A stretch of 64,000 bases of DNA from Arctopsyche grandis (lineage: Eukaryota > Arthropoda > Insecta > Trichoptera > Hydropsychidae), in the NCBI RefSeq assembly GCF_051622035.1, contig NC_135360.1:11708001-11772000 (forward strand). The letters run 5' to 3'. Under the pieces are notes generated by a model, which made no database searches, was not told where the DNA came from, and saw only the letters and a program-made list of their open reading frames with translations. Each line of letters begins with the position of its first letter. Positions within the stretch are counted from its first letter, which is position 1. The position numbers were made by a program, and so were the translations under genes. Shown in pieces: positions 23,201 to 34,500 of this stretch.

Positions 23201-26200
23201 TTCTCCCTTCCTCAATTATGGCACTAGAGAAATTATTTTTTAATATGCTTTTATTTTTTTGATTAGTTATTTTTTATAGGAGCTAGGAGCCGCCAAACTT
23301 CTATAAAATCGCCTCTTTTTTACACCCACGAAAAGAGTCCAGCGTGCTTATTTAACGGTCGATTTTAAAAAAAATACGCGCACAGGTGCATAGAAAATAT
23401 CTTTCTCATACCGATGATGAATTTTTTTTTAAAATCGGTCCAGTTTCGAAGGAAAAATTGGAGAATACGAAACCTCGATTTTGTCAATTTAAAATACGTA
23501 TTATCTGGTCGAAGCGCAACTGTCGCATTCACTCAATATATACATTCACTAAATATACATATCAAAGAAAGGAACGGCATCAAAATTAAGGTTTCGGGTG
23601 TACAGCCCTCTTAAGTCTATACAATGTACCAAAAATCTACTGATTCAAACCTCGATTTTGTCGATTTAAAATACGTATTATAATATGGTCGAAGCGCAAC
23701 TGTCGCATTCACTCAATATATATATCAAAGAAAGGAACGGCAACAAAATTAAGGTTTCGGGTGTACAGCCCTCTTAAGGATTTGTTTTGAAATTATATAA
23801 TAATATTATACAATTTATAAATTTTTCAGGAATTTCCCTCTTAACTATTGCTAGTGGACAAGGATTTAAAGATATTGAAGACGCATTAAAAGCTGCTGGA
23901 GCAAAATTTAAAACACCTGAAACTTTCGATGTAATAGAAAATGAACAAGTACATATGTCTTAATTAATTATTTATTATTCTCTTTCGATTTCATAAACTA
24001 TTACTTTTATTCGTTGAAATAAATCAAAATTTTAGATGGAAGTTTTACGTCTCGTATTAAACAATGGTGCATTAATCGAATCTGAAGATGATTTAGGTAG
24101 ATAAATTCAATTTATATACATATATATGTATATAAAACAGAATTAATTTGATTATTTTTTTTGTAATTTATTTACTAAGGTAGAAATATATCTAAAAGAG
24201 ACAAGTTGCAATGGACGGCATTACATCATGCAGTGGTACACGGAAACATCAACTTGTGTGAGAGATTTTTAAACGTCGGAGCAGATGTCAATGCAGCTGT
24301 AATTTCAGGAGAGACTCCATTACACTATGCTGCCATGTGTGAACACATCGAATTAGTGAATATTTTTTGCAAAATTGCATTTTATATGTTGAAGTGAATC
24401 TGTATTTGCCGGTGAAGTTATATTTTCGTTAGTATATACAATTAATTTTACTAACTCAGCCTATGAATACATATGTATGTATCAAACTATAGAAAAGCGC
24501 CAGACAGACTGAACCACATATTAACGACACGTGTACCTTATGCGTGCGCACTGCTCTCACTTACACTAAGCGAAATCTACCCGAAGTCCCGACATACCTA
24601 CCCTGTATACGTTCTGTGCTTCTGATACTTTAGTTCCAAATTTTTCCTTATTAAATTATTAAAAACTCACCAGAAAGATCCAACTCAATTTTAATAATTA
24701 CCATTTTAATAATTGCATCTGTGCACATCGAAAGGTTACTCGTCATCTGATGTGCAATTTTTCATTCGTGAAGTCGAGAATTGCGTTTAAAGCAGCCATC
24801 CAGTTAATCTGTGGTTCAATCTGTCTGGTGCTTTTCGATCGTTTGCACCAAACAATGAATGTATACTTATTTCACTGCTCAGTGAAAGTTTTAAATGTTT
24901 ACAAACAGATGATCCAGTACAAGATATTATATATTTAGCGATATATTTTTATTTTATTTTATTTATTACAATCAATGTACACTCGTCATAACAGATCGCT
25001 CCAATGCGACGAGTATACAATAACGGTCAGAATACAACAATAGATAGAATACATACAATATAATAATTAATGAAGTACAGAAATAATAATCACAGAGACA
25101 TCTATGGATTATTTTAGATTTTGTGCACAATTATTATTACAATTTTTGTACATATAATACACAAAAATAAAAGGAGATGTCTATAGATTTCAGATTACTG
25201 TGCATAATTTCTACAAATTATAAACACAGATTTTCGACAACAGGAAATGATCTATTACCAATTTTCAGGAACCGTTTCAACAATGATCAGATAAAATTGG
25301 CAAACTCTGATAGAGAAACGATCGATTTGGAGTCACAAAACCCCCAAATCTAACCAGCAGTTTGACGACTCGAACCATTGTTCTCAATGGTGCTAAATAT
25401 ATACGCTACCATTAAGCCAAACTGCTGGCTATGCATATGTAGGTTTATAGACCTAATATTTAAAATGGGTCCTCTCTACGGCACAAGCTCCAAGTTGACG
25501 AAGACTCGAAAAATGAACTAATCGTCAAAATGTTCCCTTGACATAATGACTGAGTGTGTACAAGCCTTAATATTAGGAATGAGGGTAGACGGTTTCGTCG
25601 GCCCTTCCCATGAATCTCACGCATACACGGGTACTTGTATTTTTTTGTACGAGTTCATTTTTCGGGTCTTTATCAACTCGGAGTTTATACCGTAGGGGCC
25701 ACCGATTGAAGATGTATTCAGAAATGATTTCACTGAAACGCCAGTGAAAATATAACTTCACTGACAATATACGTACTTTCACTGTAATTTAAATGTACAT
25801 ATAACTATGTACATTTAATAATAATACATTAAATGTACATATATGGAAAATTATTTGTTTTTATTTAATTACAGGTGGAAATTTTAGTTCATTATGGAGC
25901 AGGGCTATACATTAAAAATCATGCTGGTTATATACCAATAGAGTATGCTGTGCTGACAGAAAAATTTAACTCTGTTAAAAAATTGCTAGAATGTCATTCC
26001 AAAATTGAAAATGACACAATGTGTAATATTAATTTCATGTAGTATTAGCTTCATAGTTTTATGAACTGTAAATTTCAAAGGTTATTGATGTTTTTTTTTA
26101 TATATTTAAGTAAATGTGTGCAATAAATTATCTTTGCTTGGCTTGGCGTTGGAGAATAATCGTATAACTATGCTCGAACAACTGCTTGAATTTGGCGGTG

Positions 26201-27690
26201 ATGTTAATTTTCGTAATTCAAGAGGGATGTATTTGTTGAATCAGGCCATTTTTTTGGGAAGATTTGAAATTGTGAGTTTTTCTAATAAACTATTGTATCT
26301 AATGTTTATGGAATTTGTACCAAATTTAAAAATAATTTTATTTTTAGGTTGATATATTATTATCACATCCGCAGATTGATGTGGAAACTAAGGATAGCTC
26401 ATCAAGCGAAACGCCTTTATTAATTGCCGTTCGTTTTGGATATAAAGACATCATAACCAAACTAATAAAATTAAAAGCAAACCCAAACGCTAAAAATGAT
26501 GAAGGTAAGAGATTTAATCTTCATGGTAAAACACTATTCTCATATACATATAAACTAAAATGTATTGAAGAAAAACTATTATCTAAATCGAATGATTACC
26601 CTTTAGCGAATATAACACCACTTTGTTATGCCGTAAGAAAAAAAGATGCACACATAGTAAAAGAATTGATATCTTGCGGTGCTGAAATTTTACCACAGTA
26701 TTTATATTTGCATCAAGCTGTAACAGATGATCAGGTAAAAGTTATTTAAATAAGGTGATGATCAGATATGAGTAAGACTGATTGAATTTGTATCTCAATA
26801 AATTCCATATAAAATTACATTATATTTAAATTATTTATTTTTTATTATGTATTTTAGGTTGAAATTGTAAATTTATTAATCGATAAATCAGATATACACT
26901 TACAAAATGAAGCTGGGAATACACCTTTAATGATAACTGCTCAAACAGGCAATATAGAAATTGCTAAGATTCTTCTAGAACATGGTAAGCATTTTAAGTA
27001 GATTTATGTATATGTACTTACGTATATAATATCTCGGAGAGTTCTTATATATTTTATATTACTCAGGTGCATCTGTCAATGCTATTAACAGTGTCACCGA
27101 GTCTACTATTCTACACGAGGCTGTTGAAAACATCGATAGTTTCTCTACTTTTAAGGAATATTACCGGTTTTTAGATGGCTACGGTGTAGATTGTAATGTT
27201 TGTATTCCAAATAAAGATACTCCACTATTTAGAGCAATAAGTTTGGGAAGGTTAATATGATACTTTAATAATAAATAATTCATATATATATGTTAATCCG
27301 GAATAAATTTTTGATTATTTCAACAGAGAGGATGTAGCCATGCTGCTGATTCATAACGGGGCCGATTTGAAGATGGGTTCTATGGTCAACGGACACGAGT
27401 GTGATAATCTTAAATTAGCTTTGGAAAAGAAGCTTGCATTAGTAGTTAAATGTATGGTGTTGAATGGTGCTTACTTACCAAATAATCTTTTTAACGATCC
27501 TTGGTCGCTTAGTCATCTTGCACGATTGAAGATTCGATCGCATCTTCCCAAGATAAAATTTAGTGAATCTGTAATGTGTTTACCTTTGCCTATTTCAATG
27601 AAGAAATTTTTGATGTATGATTTCGATGTACCTCCTTCACAACAAGAAGAAGAAAAGCTTGAAAATGTTATTAAAACACACATTAACTAA
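20218..27690 (+). CDS. Long ankyrin-repeat protein with C-terminal SOCS box, gene B
   Basis: I read 22 exons: 20218-20268, 20375-20504, 20574-20752, 20833-20983, 21057-21178, 21416-21545, 21615-21793, 21875-22025, 22102-22223, 22296-22428, 22495-22670, 22765-22921, 23830-23948, 24036-24096, 24180-24355, 25875-26022, 26111-26271, 26348-26504, 26607-26734, 26858-26984, 27067-27250 and 27327-27690. They total 3306 nt and 1101 residues. Every phase matches gene A; only exons 13, 19 and 22 differ in length, by multiples of three. The start MEKNKDDLLLQAVIRQE aligns with gene A, though an in-frame ATG four codons upstream is possible. The C terminus reads PWSLSHLARLKIRSHL and CLPLPISMKKFLMYDF, so the Cul5-box LPLP is intact here. 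It is a tandem duplicate of gene A, with the same inferred role as a Cullin-5 substrate adaptor. Introns 12 and 15 are enlarged by mobile elements. An AATAAA lies 14 bases after the stop. Confidence 0.85.
23155..23777. mobile_element. Element with TTAAGAGGGCTG ends and a duplicated right end, gene B intron 12
   Basis: The left end TAAGAGGGCTGCACACC is inverted relative to GGTGTACAGCCCTCTTAA at about 23597-23614. The last 130-145 bases, from AAACCTCGATTTTGTC to CCCTCTTAAG, occur twice in tandem (23468-23614 and 23648-23777). TTAA at the right ends followed by GAGGGCTG is compatible with a piggyBac-like MITE. Superfamily assignment is inference. Confidence 0.65.
24492..24836. mobile_element. 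MITE with GAAAAGCGCCAGACAGACTG ends, gene B intron 15
   Basis: The left end GAAAAGCGCCAGACAGACTG, continuing AACCAC, and the mirrored right end GAAAAGCACCAGACAGATTG form an inverted repeat of about 34 bases. The interior has no coding capacity. No clear target duplication was found. Together with the SINE at 24943 it accounts for the large size of this intron. Confidence 0.75.
24943..25431 (-). mobile_element. tRNA-derived SINE, near full length, gene B intron 15
   Basis: On the minus strand the element starts with a tRNA-like head, AGCCAGCAGTTTGGCTTAAT, containing an A-box-like TGGCTTAATGG and a B-box-like GGTTCGAGTC. It then carries the body phrase GACTCCAAATCGATCGTTTC and ends ACTCGTCGCATTGGAGCGAT followed by an AATAAAATAAAAT tail. 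It matches the full copy at 49563-50016 in order and content. Confidence 0.75.
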
Positions 27691-27824
27691 TAGCAATTAA
27701 TTAAATAAAAAACAAGTACTTTCCACAAACTCTTATTTTTTATGAGTTAATATATTTTAAAAGATTTATTTATTGGTGAAGCATTTTGTAAATAAAATAA
27801 GCTATATAAAACCTCTTAATACAT

Positions 27825-28022
27825 AATAGTGTTTTTACCCGGCTTAGCTCGGTATTTGTAATATAAACCGCTTTAACATGTAAACACCGCCAATCTAATA
27901 TTTTCTAACATTTTATTAAATTTATTTGAATATTCATTTGTTTCTTTATTAAATTGAACGTCACGGATTCTACGAACCAAACAAACATACATACTAAGTC
28001 TCTTTCGAAATTATATATTATC
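27825..28022 (-). repeat. Dispersed element with a CTAGT-type 3' end, copy 2
   Basis: This is the reverse complement of the repeat at 333-506. It starts with ATAGTGTTTTTACCCGGCTT and AGCTCGGTATTTGTAATATA and extends through GGATTCTACGAACCAAACAA. It lies just downstream of gene B. Confidence 0.6.
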
Positions 28023-28037
28023 TGTATTTGAATTTGG

Positions 28038-28382
28038 TGCGCTCCATTCTACCAACTTGCAATATCTATCGCAAGACTCGTTTTCTCAACTTTTCGTCTG
28101 CTGAAACAGGAGTTTGTATATTGTATCCAAAAACGTTTTTTGTACACATTATGAAATAATCTTTAATATATAGACATATTGTGGTCATGCATAGATTTTT
28201 AAGCTTTTAACACACCTTTGAAACATTTAAAAACCAATTCTAACTATAATTTTTTAATAGTTTTCTTTGTAAAACATTTACGTATGTGTTTTGTATATAT
28301 GTATATACAAACTCGACGACGAAATACACTGAAATAGTTGGAAAAACGAGTTTTGAGATATTGCAAGTTGGTGGAACGCGGT
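28038..28382. mobile_element. MITE with CCAACTTGCAATATCT inverted repeats
   Basis: The left arm includes ACCAACTTGCAATATCT and ACTCGTTTTCTCAACTTTT. The right arm carries the same words inverted (AGATATTGCAAGTTGG, GGAAAAACGAGTTTT). Arms are about 60 bases within a 345-base element that has no open frame of note. Confidence 0.65.
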
Positions 28383-29631
28383 AGACACATTTGAGTCAAC
28401 TTTTCCAGAGCCGGTGAAAATAGGAAGTGGAAAATTAAATCAAAACTTATGTATTTGGATAGATGTATATTTCTATATATGAGTAAGTTATTCATGATGA
28501 ACACTATAATATCTCTATATCATTAAATATTTATTATATATATATATATGTATATATAAATTTTCTAAATATGTTAAAAAATAAACATATTACTTCTTAT
28601 AATTATATTGTATACAATTACATATCGATTTTAAACATTATTAAAAATACAAATGGCTTTTAAAGTAAACTGAATGGCAATATATAATAGTACATACATT
28701 GCACTGGAAAAGAAATATCTACACATAAAAAACTAATTTAAAAACTATCAAATTAAAAATTCTAAAATCAGTCCACAATTAGGGGGCAAAGCTTGTCGCC
28801 ACTCAAAATTGCAGACTTTCAACTACATAATCTTTGGTTATTCTAGCTCATGAGAAATAATATACAAACAAAAATATAAAAGTAAGTACAAAATGGTTGA
28901 CAATAATGTTTTACATATCGATATACATACTGGATATTTATGGCCATTTATTATATATAATATATATATTTTTAAATATTAAGTTAACCGCTTTCTGTAC
29001 AGTCACATAATGCTAAATTATTATATTAATGCAAATTGTTTTTTTGAATTAAGATATTTTTTCGTTGCTTTAGAAACCTTTTTGAGAAATAAACTTATTT
29101 GTCTTTTAGAGAGTCGTGTCTTTACTAGTCATATATCTGAATAGTTTCAAATATACTATATACACATATAATATATGTATATAAAAGAATTAGGAACAAT
29201 TACATAGTAGTAGTAGTACTCATTCAAAACAATATTTTTTTTAATTTTATGAACAGAATTTATCATATTCATTTTAAGTTCAACGTGCTATGAAATATGA
29301 CGTAAGTACAATTAAAATCAGGAATTTAAAAATGTTAATTTGTACAAATTTTTTTCATTTCAAAACAAATAAATAAAAAATAAATGATATTTATATGGCA
29401 ATATGAAATATTGTTTTGTTCAAATTCTACTTTTATTTCTATTATTGTCAAGTATGAATAATCTAGAAGTAATCAGAAATTTGAATATACCTTTAAAACG
29501 TAACTTTTAATAATATCTTTCATTTCATAAAACATTTTGGAATGACCAAGTAGGATGAAAAATCATTACAATCAATCCCACACATCGTACGTTATAATAA
29601 TATTATATAGGCAATTTACACTCATTCACAC

Positions 29632-29638
29632 AATACTG
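29632..29638 (-). promoter_or_regulatory. miR-8/miR-200 seed match (7mer) in the zfh1 3' UTR
   Basis: The minus strand reads CAGTATT, the exact complement of miR-8/miR-200bc seed positions 2-8 (AAUACUG). The following base is G rather than A, so this is a 7mer-m8 site. Regulation of ZEB1/ZEB2 by miR-200 through such sites is well established in vertebrates. Confidence 0.5.
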
Positions 29639-29808
29639 TATTATATTAATATATCCAGCTATCATCCAGCATTTTAAATTCGTGATGTCTTGAATTTATA
29701 AATTTTTCAAATGGCATTTGTTATAATAGTCCATAAACGTTTCTCTTCTCGAATAAAAAAAAAAACAGATTGGATAATTTTTTACACGATTCGCAACTTA
29801 TCGAATTA

Positions 29809-29816
29809 TAATACTG
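29809..29816 (-). promoter_or_regulatory. miR-8/miR-200 seed match (8mer) in the zfh1 3' UTR
   Basis: The minus strand reads CAGTATTA, a full 8mer match for the miR-8/miR-200bc seed. It lies about 175 bases upstream in the transcript of the 7mer at 29632. The two sites in one 3' UTR resemble the arrangement in vertebrate ZEB transcripts. Confidence 0.55.
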
Positions 29817-31585
29817 AATAATAAACAATCACATTAAATTTTATAAATAAATAAGACTTAATAATCAAAATTTGCATTCAAATGAATAGAAAAAACTAAT
29901 TTTTACTTCCGATTAAATTTTGGAGCCACTGAGGTAGAATTTTATACCTGTTTTATCAACTTACATAGATTAATCATATTATAGTAAATCTTTGGTTCAC
30001 ATAGGACTTAAACTGTTGCGATAAATCTTTGGCCATCATACATATCTTTGAAAATATATACAAACACAAACGGTGTGTAAAAAATCAATAGAAAAAAAAT
30101 TCTTAAAAACGATAAATAATAAAATCTACATTAAAAATATCATATATGTATGTATGTATAGTATTTGAACATTTTTACCTTAACATTTTGGCACATTGAT
30201 TCACAATATCAATAGTATATAAATTTTTTAATATTTATTAATTAGTATGTACATAGCGTGTTTTTGAGTTAACGAATTCCTAATTAATTTTTGGTTTTGA
30301 AAAACGTGAGAATTGTGTACATCATCCATCACAGACTACATATTGTGAATGTAAATCGATCCTGAATTAGCAAAAATAAAATATAAAATATTGGTAATTA
30401 TTTTATGGCCAGCATTAGAGAAAATTTCGCAATAAATAATCGAAATACATACATAAATCATAAATACGCATAATATATAATACATAGAATAATTTGGGAC
30501 TTATTCGTCAAGCAACATGATAATTTTAAACGTAATTGTATTGTATACTAATTAATTAGAGAAGCAAAACTGAGTATCTATATACAGGTACTGGCTCATA
30601 TCCTTACTTTGTATATGTATTTACATGTATATAGACAAAACCCTACATTTCTAACGAGGTAATGGGTTCAAGGTGGTGACAATTGGTAAAATTAAGATCT
30701 TGCAGAGTCTCACCGTGCACCGCTATTATTTGGAGAAATGTGTTTTAGGAGTACGTCTAGAAATCCGTACCGGTGTTTTTACTGTAGCAATATTTGTCTC
30801 CAAAGATGAAATAATCGATGAAAATAATAAATTAATCTGAGATCAGATGACAAAACATTAATAGCTAGTCGTCCATTATAAAGACTTATTTGAAGAGGAA
30901 AAACATTTCTATAATTACGAATTTGAAAATTCAAGTAACATTTTTATATTCTTAAAATTTTAAAAGCTTGAGATATTCGAAGGACAAATTTGCATAAACT
31001 TTAAAATCTCACATTAAATACTAGATAGATTTGGTAGTTTAAGGCTTACATAATAAATTCTGTTGTATTTTTTTTTAAATAATCATTCCATTATTCATAT
31101 ATATCAACTATAATATTAAGGAATTACAATATTAATTTGTATACTTACAATAATTTTATATATGTTAAGAGCATCTTGTTTAAAAATTTTTATTGTCTTA
31201 AGTATAACCAATGGAATCTACATATAATTTTAGCCCATTCTGGGCATTTACATGATTAAATTAAATCGAAAGAATAAATAAAAACGAAAATAATACATAT
31301 TTCACATCATACAATATATATGTATATATATATATACAGTTCAAGCAAAATTATTACATACATATCGAGAAAAGTTAAGCTAAGTGAAATTATGTTATCG
31401 GAAACAAATAGCAAAAGCCTGAAGATGCATAATATTGAATCTGGAAGGTAACAGGATCGAAAACCTTACATGCCTATATATAATCTCAAATTTATCATAT
31501 TATATACGTGTACGAAAAATGTCAGAGACTAAGCTTAACAGCTGCTTGAAGAGCTAAATATTCCGAACTTGGACGGACCGTTGGC

Positions 31586-34500
31586 TTATTCTCTGTACGG
31601 TTTGCAGTAAGAGTAGCGATGATTCATATGTTGACTATACGAGCCAGAATGCGAAAACTTTTTCAAACACTTACAGCATTGAAAAGGCTTTTCACCTGTG
31701 TGCAGTCTTTTGTGCTCCGTAAGATGGTGTTTGTGCTTGAATGCCTTCGGACATTCTATGCATTTGTACGGCCGCTGACCTGTAATGATAAAATTCAAAT
31801 ATAAACACACATGATGATTTGATTGACAGCAAGATAAAAAATTATAATTAATCGCAAAACAAACCTGAATGTTCATATTTGTGTCTCGCTAAAGAACTTT
31901 GTTTAACAAACGCCTTATCGCATTGATCGCATATAAATTGACCCTCAGGTTCTTTGTCGACTAAGTTCTTGAGCCGATTCTTCTTAGATAGGGATTCGTC
32001 GCCGTCCGTATCCTGTTGTGAAATGCGAGATTCTTCCGTCCACGATCTCCTTTCTGAGCTCGGACTCGAACTGGAGGCTCTACCGGCGTCTAAGCTATTC
32101 AACGCCGGTGAATGGGGTGCATCTTCAGGGTCATATATTGGCATTTTGTCCAAAGGCATTGCTATGATCTGATTAGGATGGGTTTTCAGCGGTTGTAATA
32201 ACTTCCGGGACCCGTTCAAGATGGCGTCGTTTGGGGAAGGAGAGTGTCTGAAGTCGGTCAACGATGAAGATGAGCAATTGGAATGTTGATAATGAGACTG
32301 GAACGGATTCCGGTACGGTGTTGGACTGCGAGAAGATTTTTGGCTCAAATTGACGGCCTCTTCACCAGAATCTGACTGCGCCATGGAAGCGTTGCAAGGT
32401 GGTGACATTGGCGGACTAGATGTAGTCGACTGGGTGACCTTTTTCGTCGATAGATCCAAAGGTTGTTCCGAGTATGAAATTGATTGGTTCATTCGTCGAA
32501 CTCTAGCTCGGTTGTTTTGAAACCAAACTTGAACCACGCGATTGTCTAATCCGAGCCTTTGAGCAATTTTTTTGAATTCCTCTCGATTGGGTCTTTGATT
32601 GCGAGCGTAGTGTTCTTTTAAAATTGACTGTTGCTCATCGCTGATTGCAGTGCGCACTCTGACTTTTCTTTCATTCTCGTGTGGTAATTTACTGTCAATT
32701 TCTTTTGAATAATCGTCGTCTTCGCTTCCGCTCATTCCGCTGTGAATTGATGCGTGGAATTCAGCCTCCATGCGATTCAACGCCAAAGTTTCAGCCACTT
32801 GAGCAGCCAAACCTTCATGTTTCCGGAACAGTTTTCCACATAATACTTGTTCATGTTGGGCTAGTTCTGTTTTGTGATTGAACGTCTTATGACATTGCAA
32901 ACATTTCAAGGTCTCATCTGGATCTGGTTTTATAGAAATTTCTGCAGGCGCATTGTTATTGGAGCAAATATCGTAAGATTGGTGACTGCTTTGAGCTTGT
33001 GATAATTTTTCAGAGTTAGGCGTCTGATGGGAAAGAACAGATTCCAAAATCATGTTTAATCCTCTATTACCATTTGCAGTAATTCCAGGCGATACTTTAC
33101 TCGGATAAGGTGCTTCGACGTTCATATGGGGATACCCATCGTTCAGTTTTTCTTGTTTAATTTTAATGGATTCTTCTTCTTCAATGTCCATTACTAATTC
33201 TCGTTCATCACCTACTGATGATCTTTTATCTTCTTCTTCGGTGACCTCTTCAATCAAATCTTCGGGATCGGAGCGAGGACTTACTGAATCTTTGGTGAAC
33301 CCAGTTTCCAACTTACGGGGCAAGTATGGATGCGCCGTAAGTCTTTCTATGAAGTGGCTAATAGACGCAGGTAGAAATGAAGTCATAGCGCCAGGATGAT
33401 GAAGAGGCATAGTTGGCGATAAATACAACGAATGAAGGGCCGAAGCGGTCAAAGGACTTGGAGAAGTCGGAAAACCTCCATCTCTTGGAGCGATCGCCGC
33501 CAAATATGCAGCGGCTGCTTCATTAGGCAACATCGGCAAAAACGAATTGTTATTATTTGCCGACGAATTATTGTTAATCTGAGGTAAAATCGAAGGAGTG
33601 CGTTTTCTCGACGGACTCCTTTCGGGATTGAGAGCGGGATTGTTTGGTCTGATTCGGCCCATTTTGAGATTCATGACGAGACATTTCTTTGAAGTCATAT
33701 GACTCGAGTAAGAACCGGAATGCGAGAACTTCTTTCCGCAATTTCCACACTCGAACGGCTTTTCGCCACTGTGTATCCTGAGATGCTCTTTCAAGTGATG
33801 CTTGAACTTGAACGCTTTATCGCAGTCGTTGCACTTGAATTTGCGCAGCAATGCACTTTCGTCGTGGCTAATCATGTGCCTTTGGAGGCGATACACGTTC
33901 GCGAAACTTTTATTGCATATCTTGCAAGACTGTGAACAAAGACACAATGGGTTAATGGAAATGAAAATCAAGGTGAATTTGAATTTAAGCTAGGCGTTTA
34001 GATCTAGTCCACGGAATAGATACAATGTACTTTGGGAATCTTGTAACTATCAAAAATGGTATACGCGTCATTTAAGTATTACCATTTTCTCGTTTCCCAA
34101 AAGAGGAATTTAAATTGATACATTAACTAAATGAACTTTAGATAGAAAATGGTAACGGTACAAAATTGTAGTTGATGTACGTACAATGGTGCTCCTCACC
34201 TGTGTGTTGGGCGAGTGCAGTAGCTCGTGTTTGTCAAGCAATTCTCTGGAGGGGTAAGCACCCCCACATTGCGGACACGTGAAAGGGCCACCAGGGCCTA
34301 AAGGCAACGACGGAGAGCGTCTTGCCCGAGAACTTACGCTTCCGATCGGAACTTCTTCATCCTCCGCTATACTTTTGTCATCGCTGCTGCTTAATGGAGG
34401 AACTGTAAACAATAAATGAGTCGTATTTTAAAATGAGTCCGAATCTGAAAATGTGACCGATAGTGAAGCGTAATATTTCGTTGTATCAATAAATATCATA

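Larger units (their letters stand above)
27691..28529. other. Intergenic space between gene B and the zfh1 3' end
   Basis: Genes B and zfh1 are convergent here. The gap holds the gene B 3' end, one copy of the CTAGT-end repeat and a MITE; no protein gene is visible. Confidence 0.55.
28530..31585 (-). other. zfh1: Probable zfh1 3' UTR
   Basis: Downstream of the zfh1 stop, on the minus strand, about 3 kb of AT-rich sequence contains no other gene and none of the window's dispersed repeats that I recognise. It ends near an AATAAA on the minus strand (28530-28535). Repeat-free AT-rich sequence immediately downstream of a stop, together with the two miR-8-type sites inside, supports a long 3' UTR. 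The exact 3' end is a guess; other AATAAA words occur. Confidence 0.5.
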
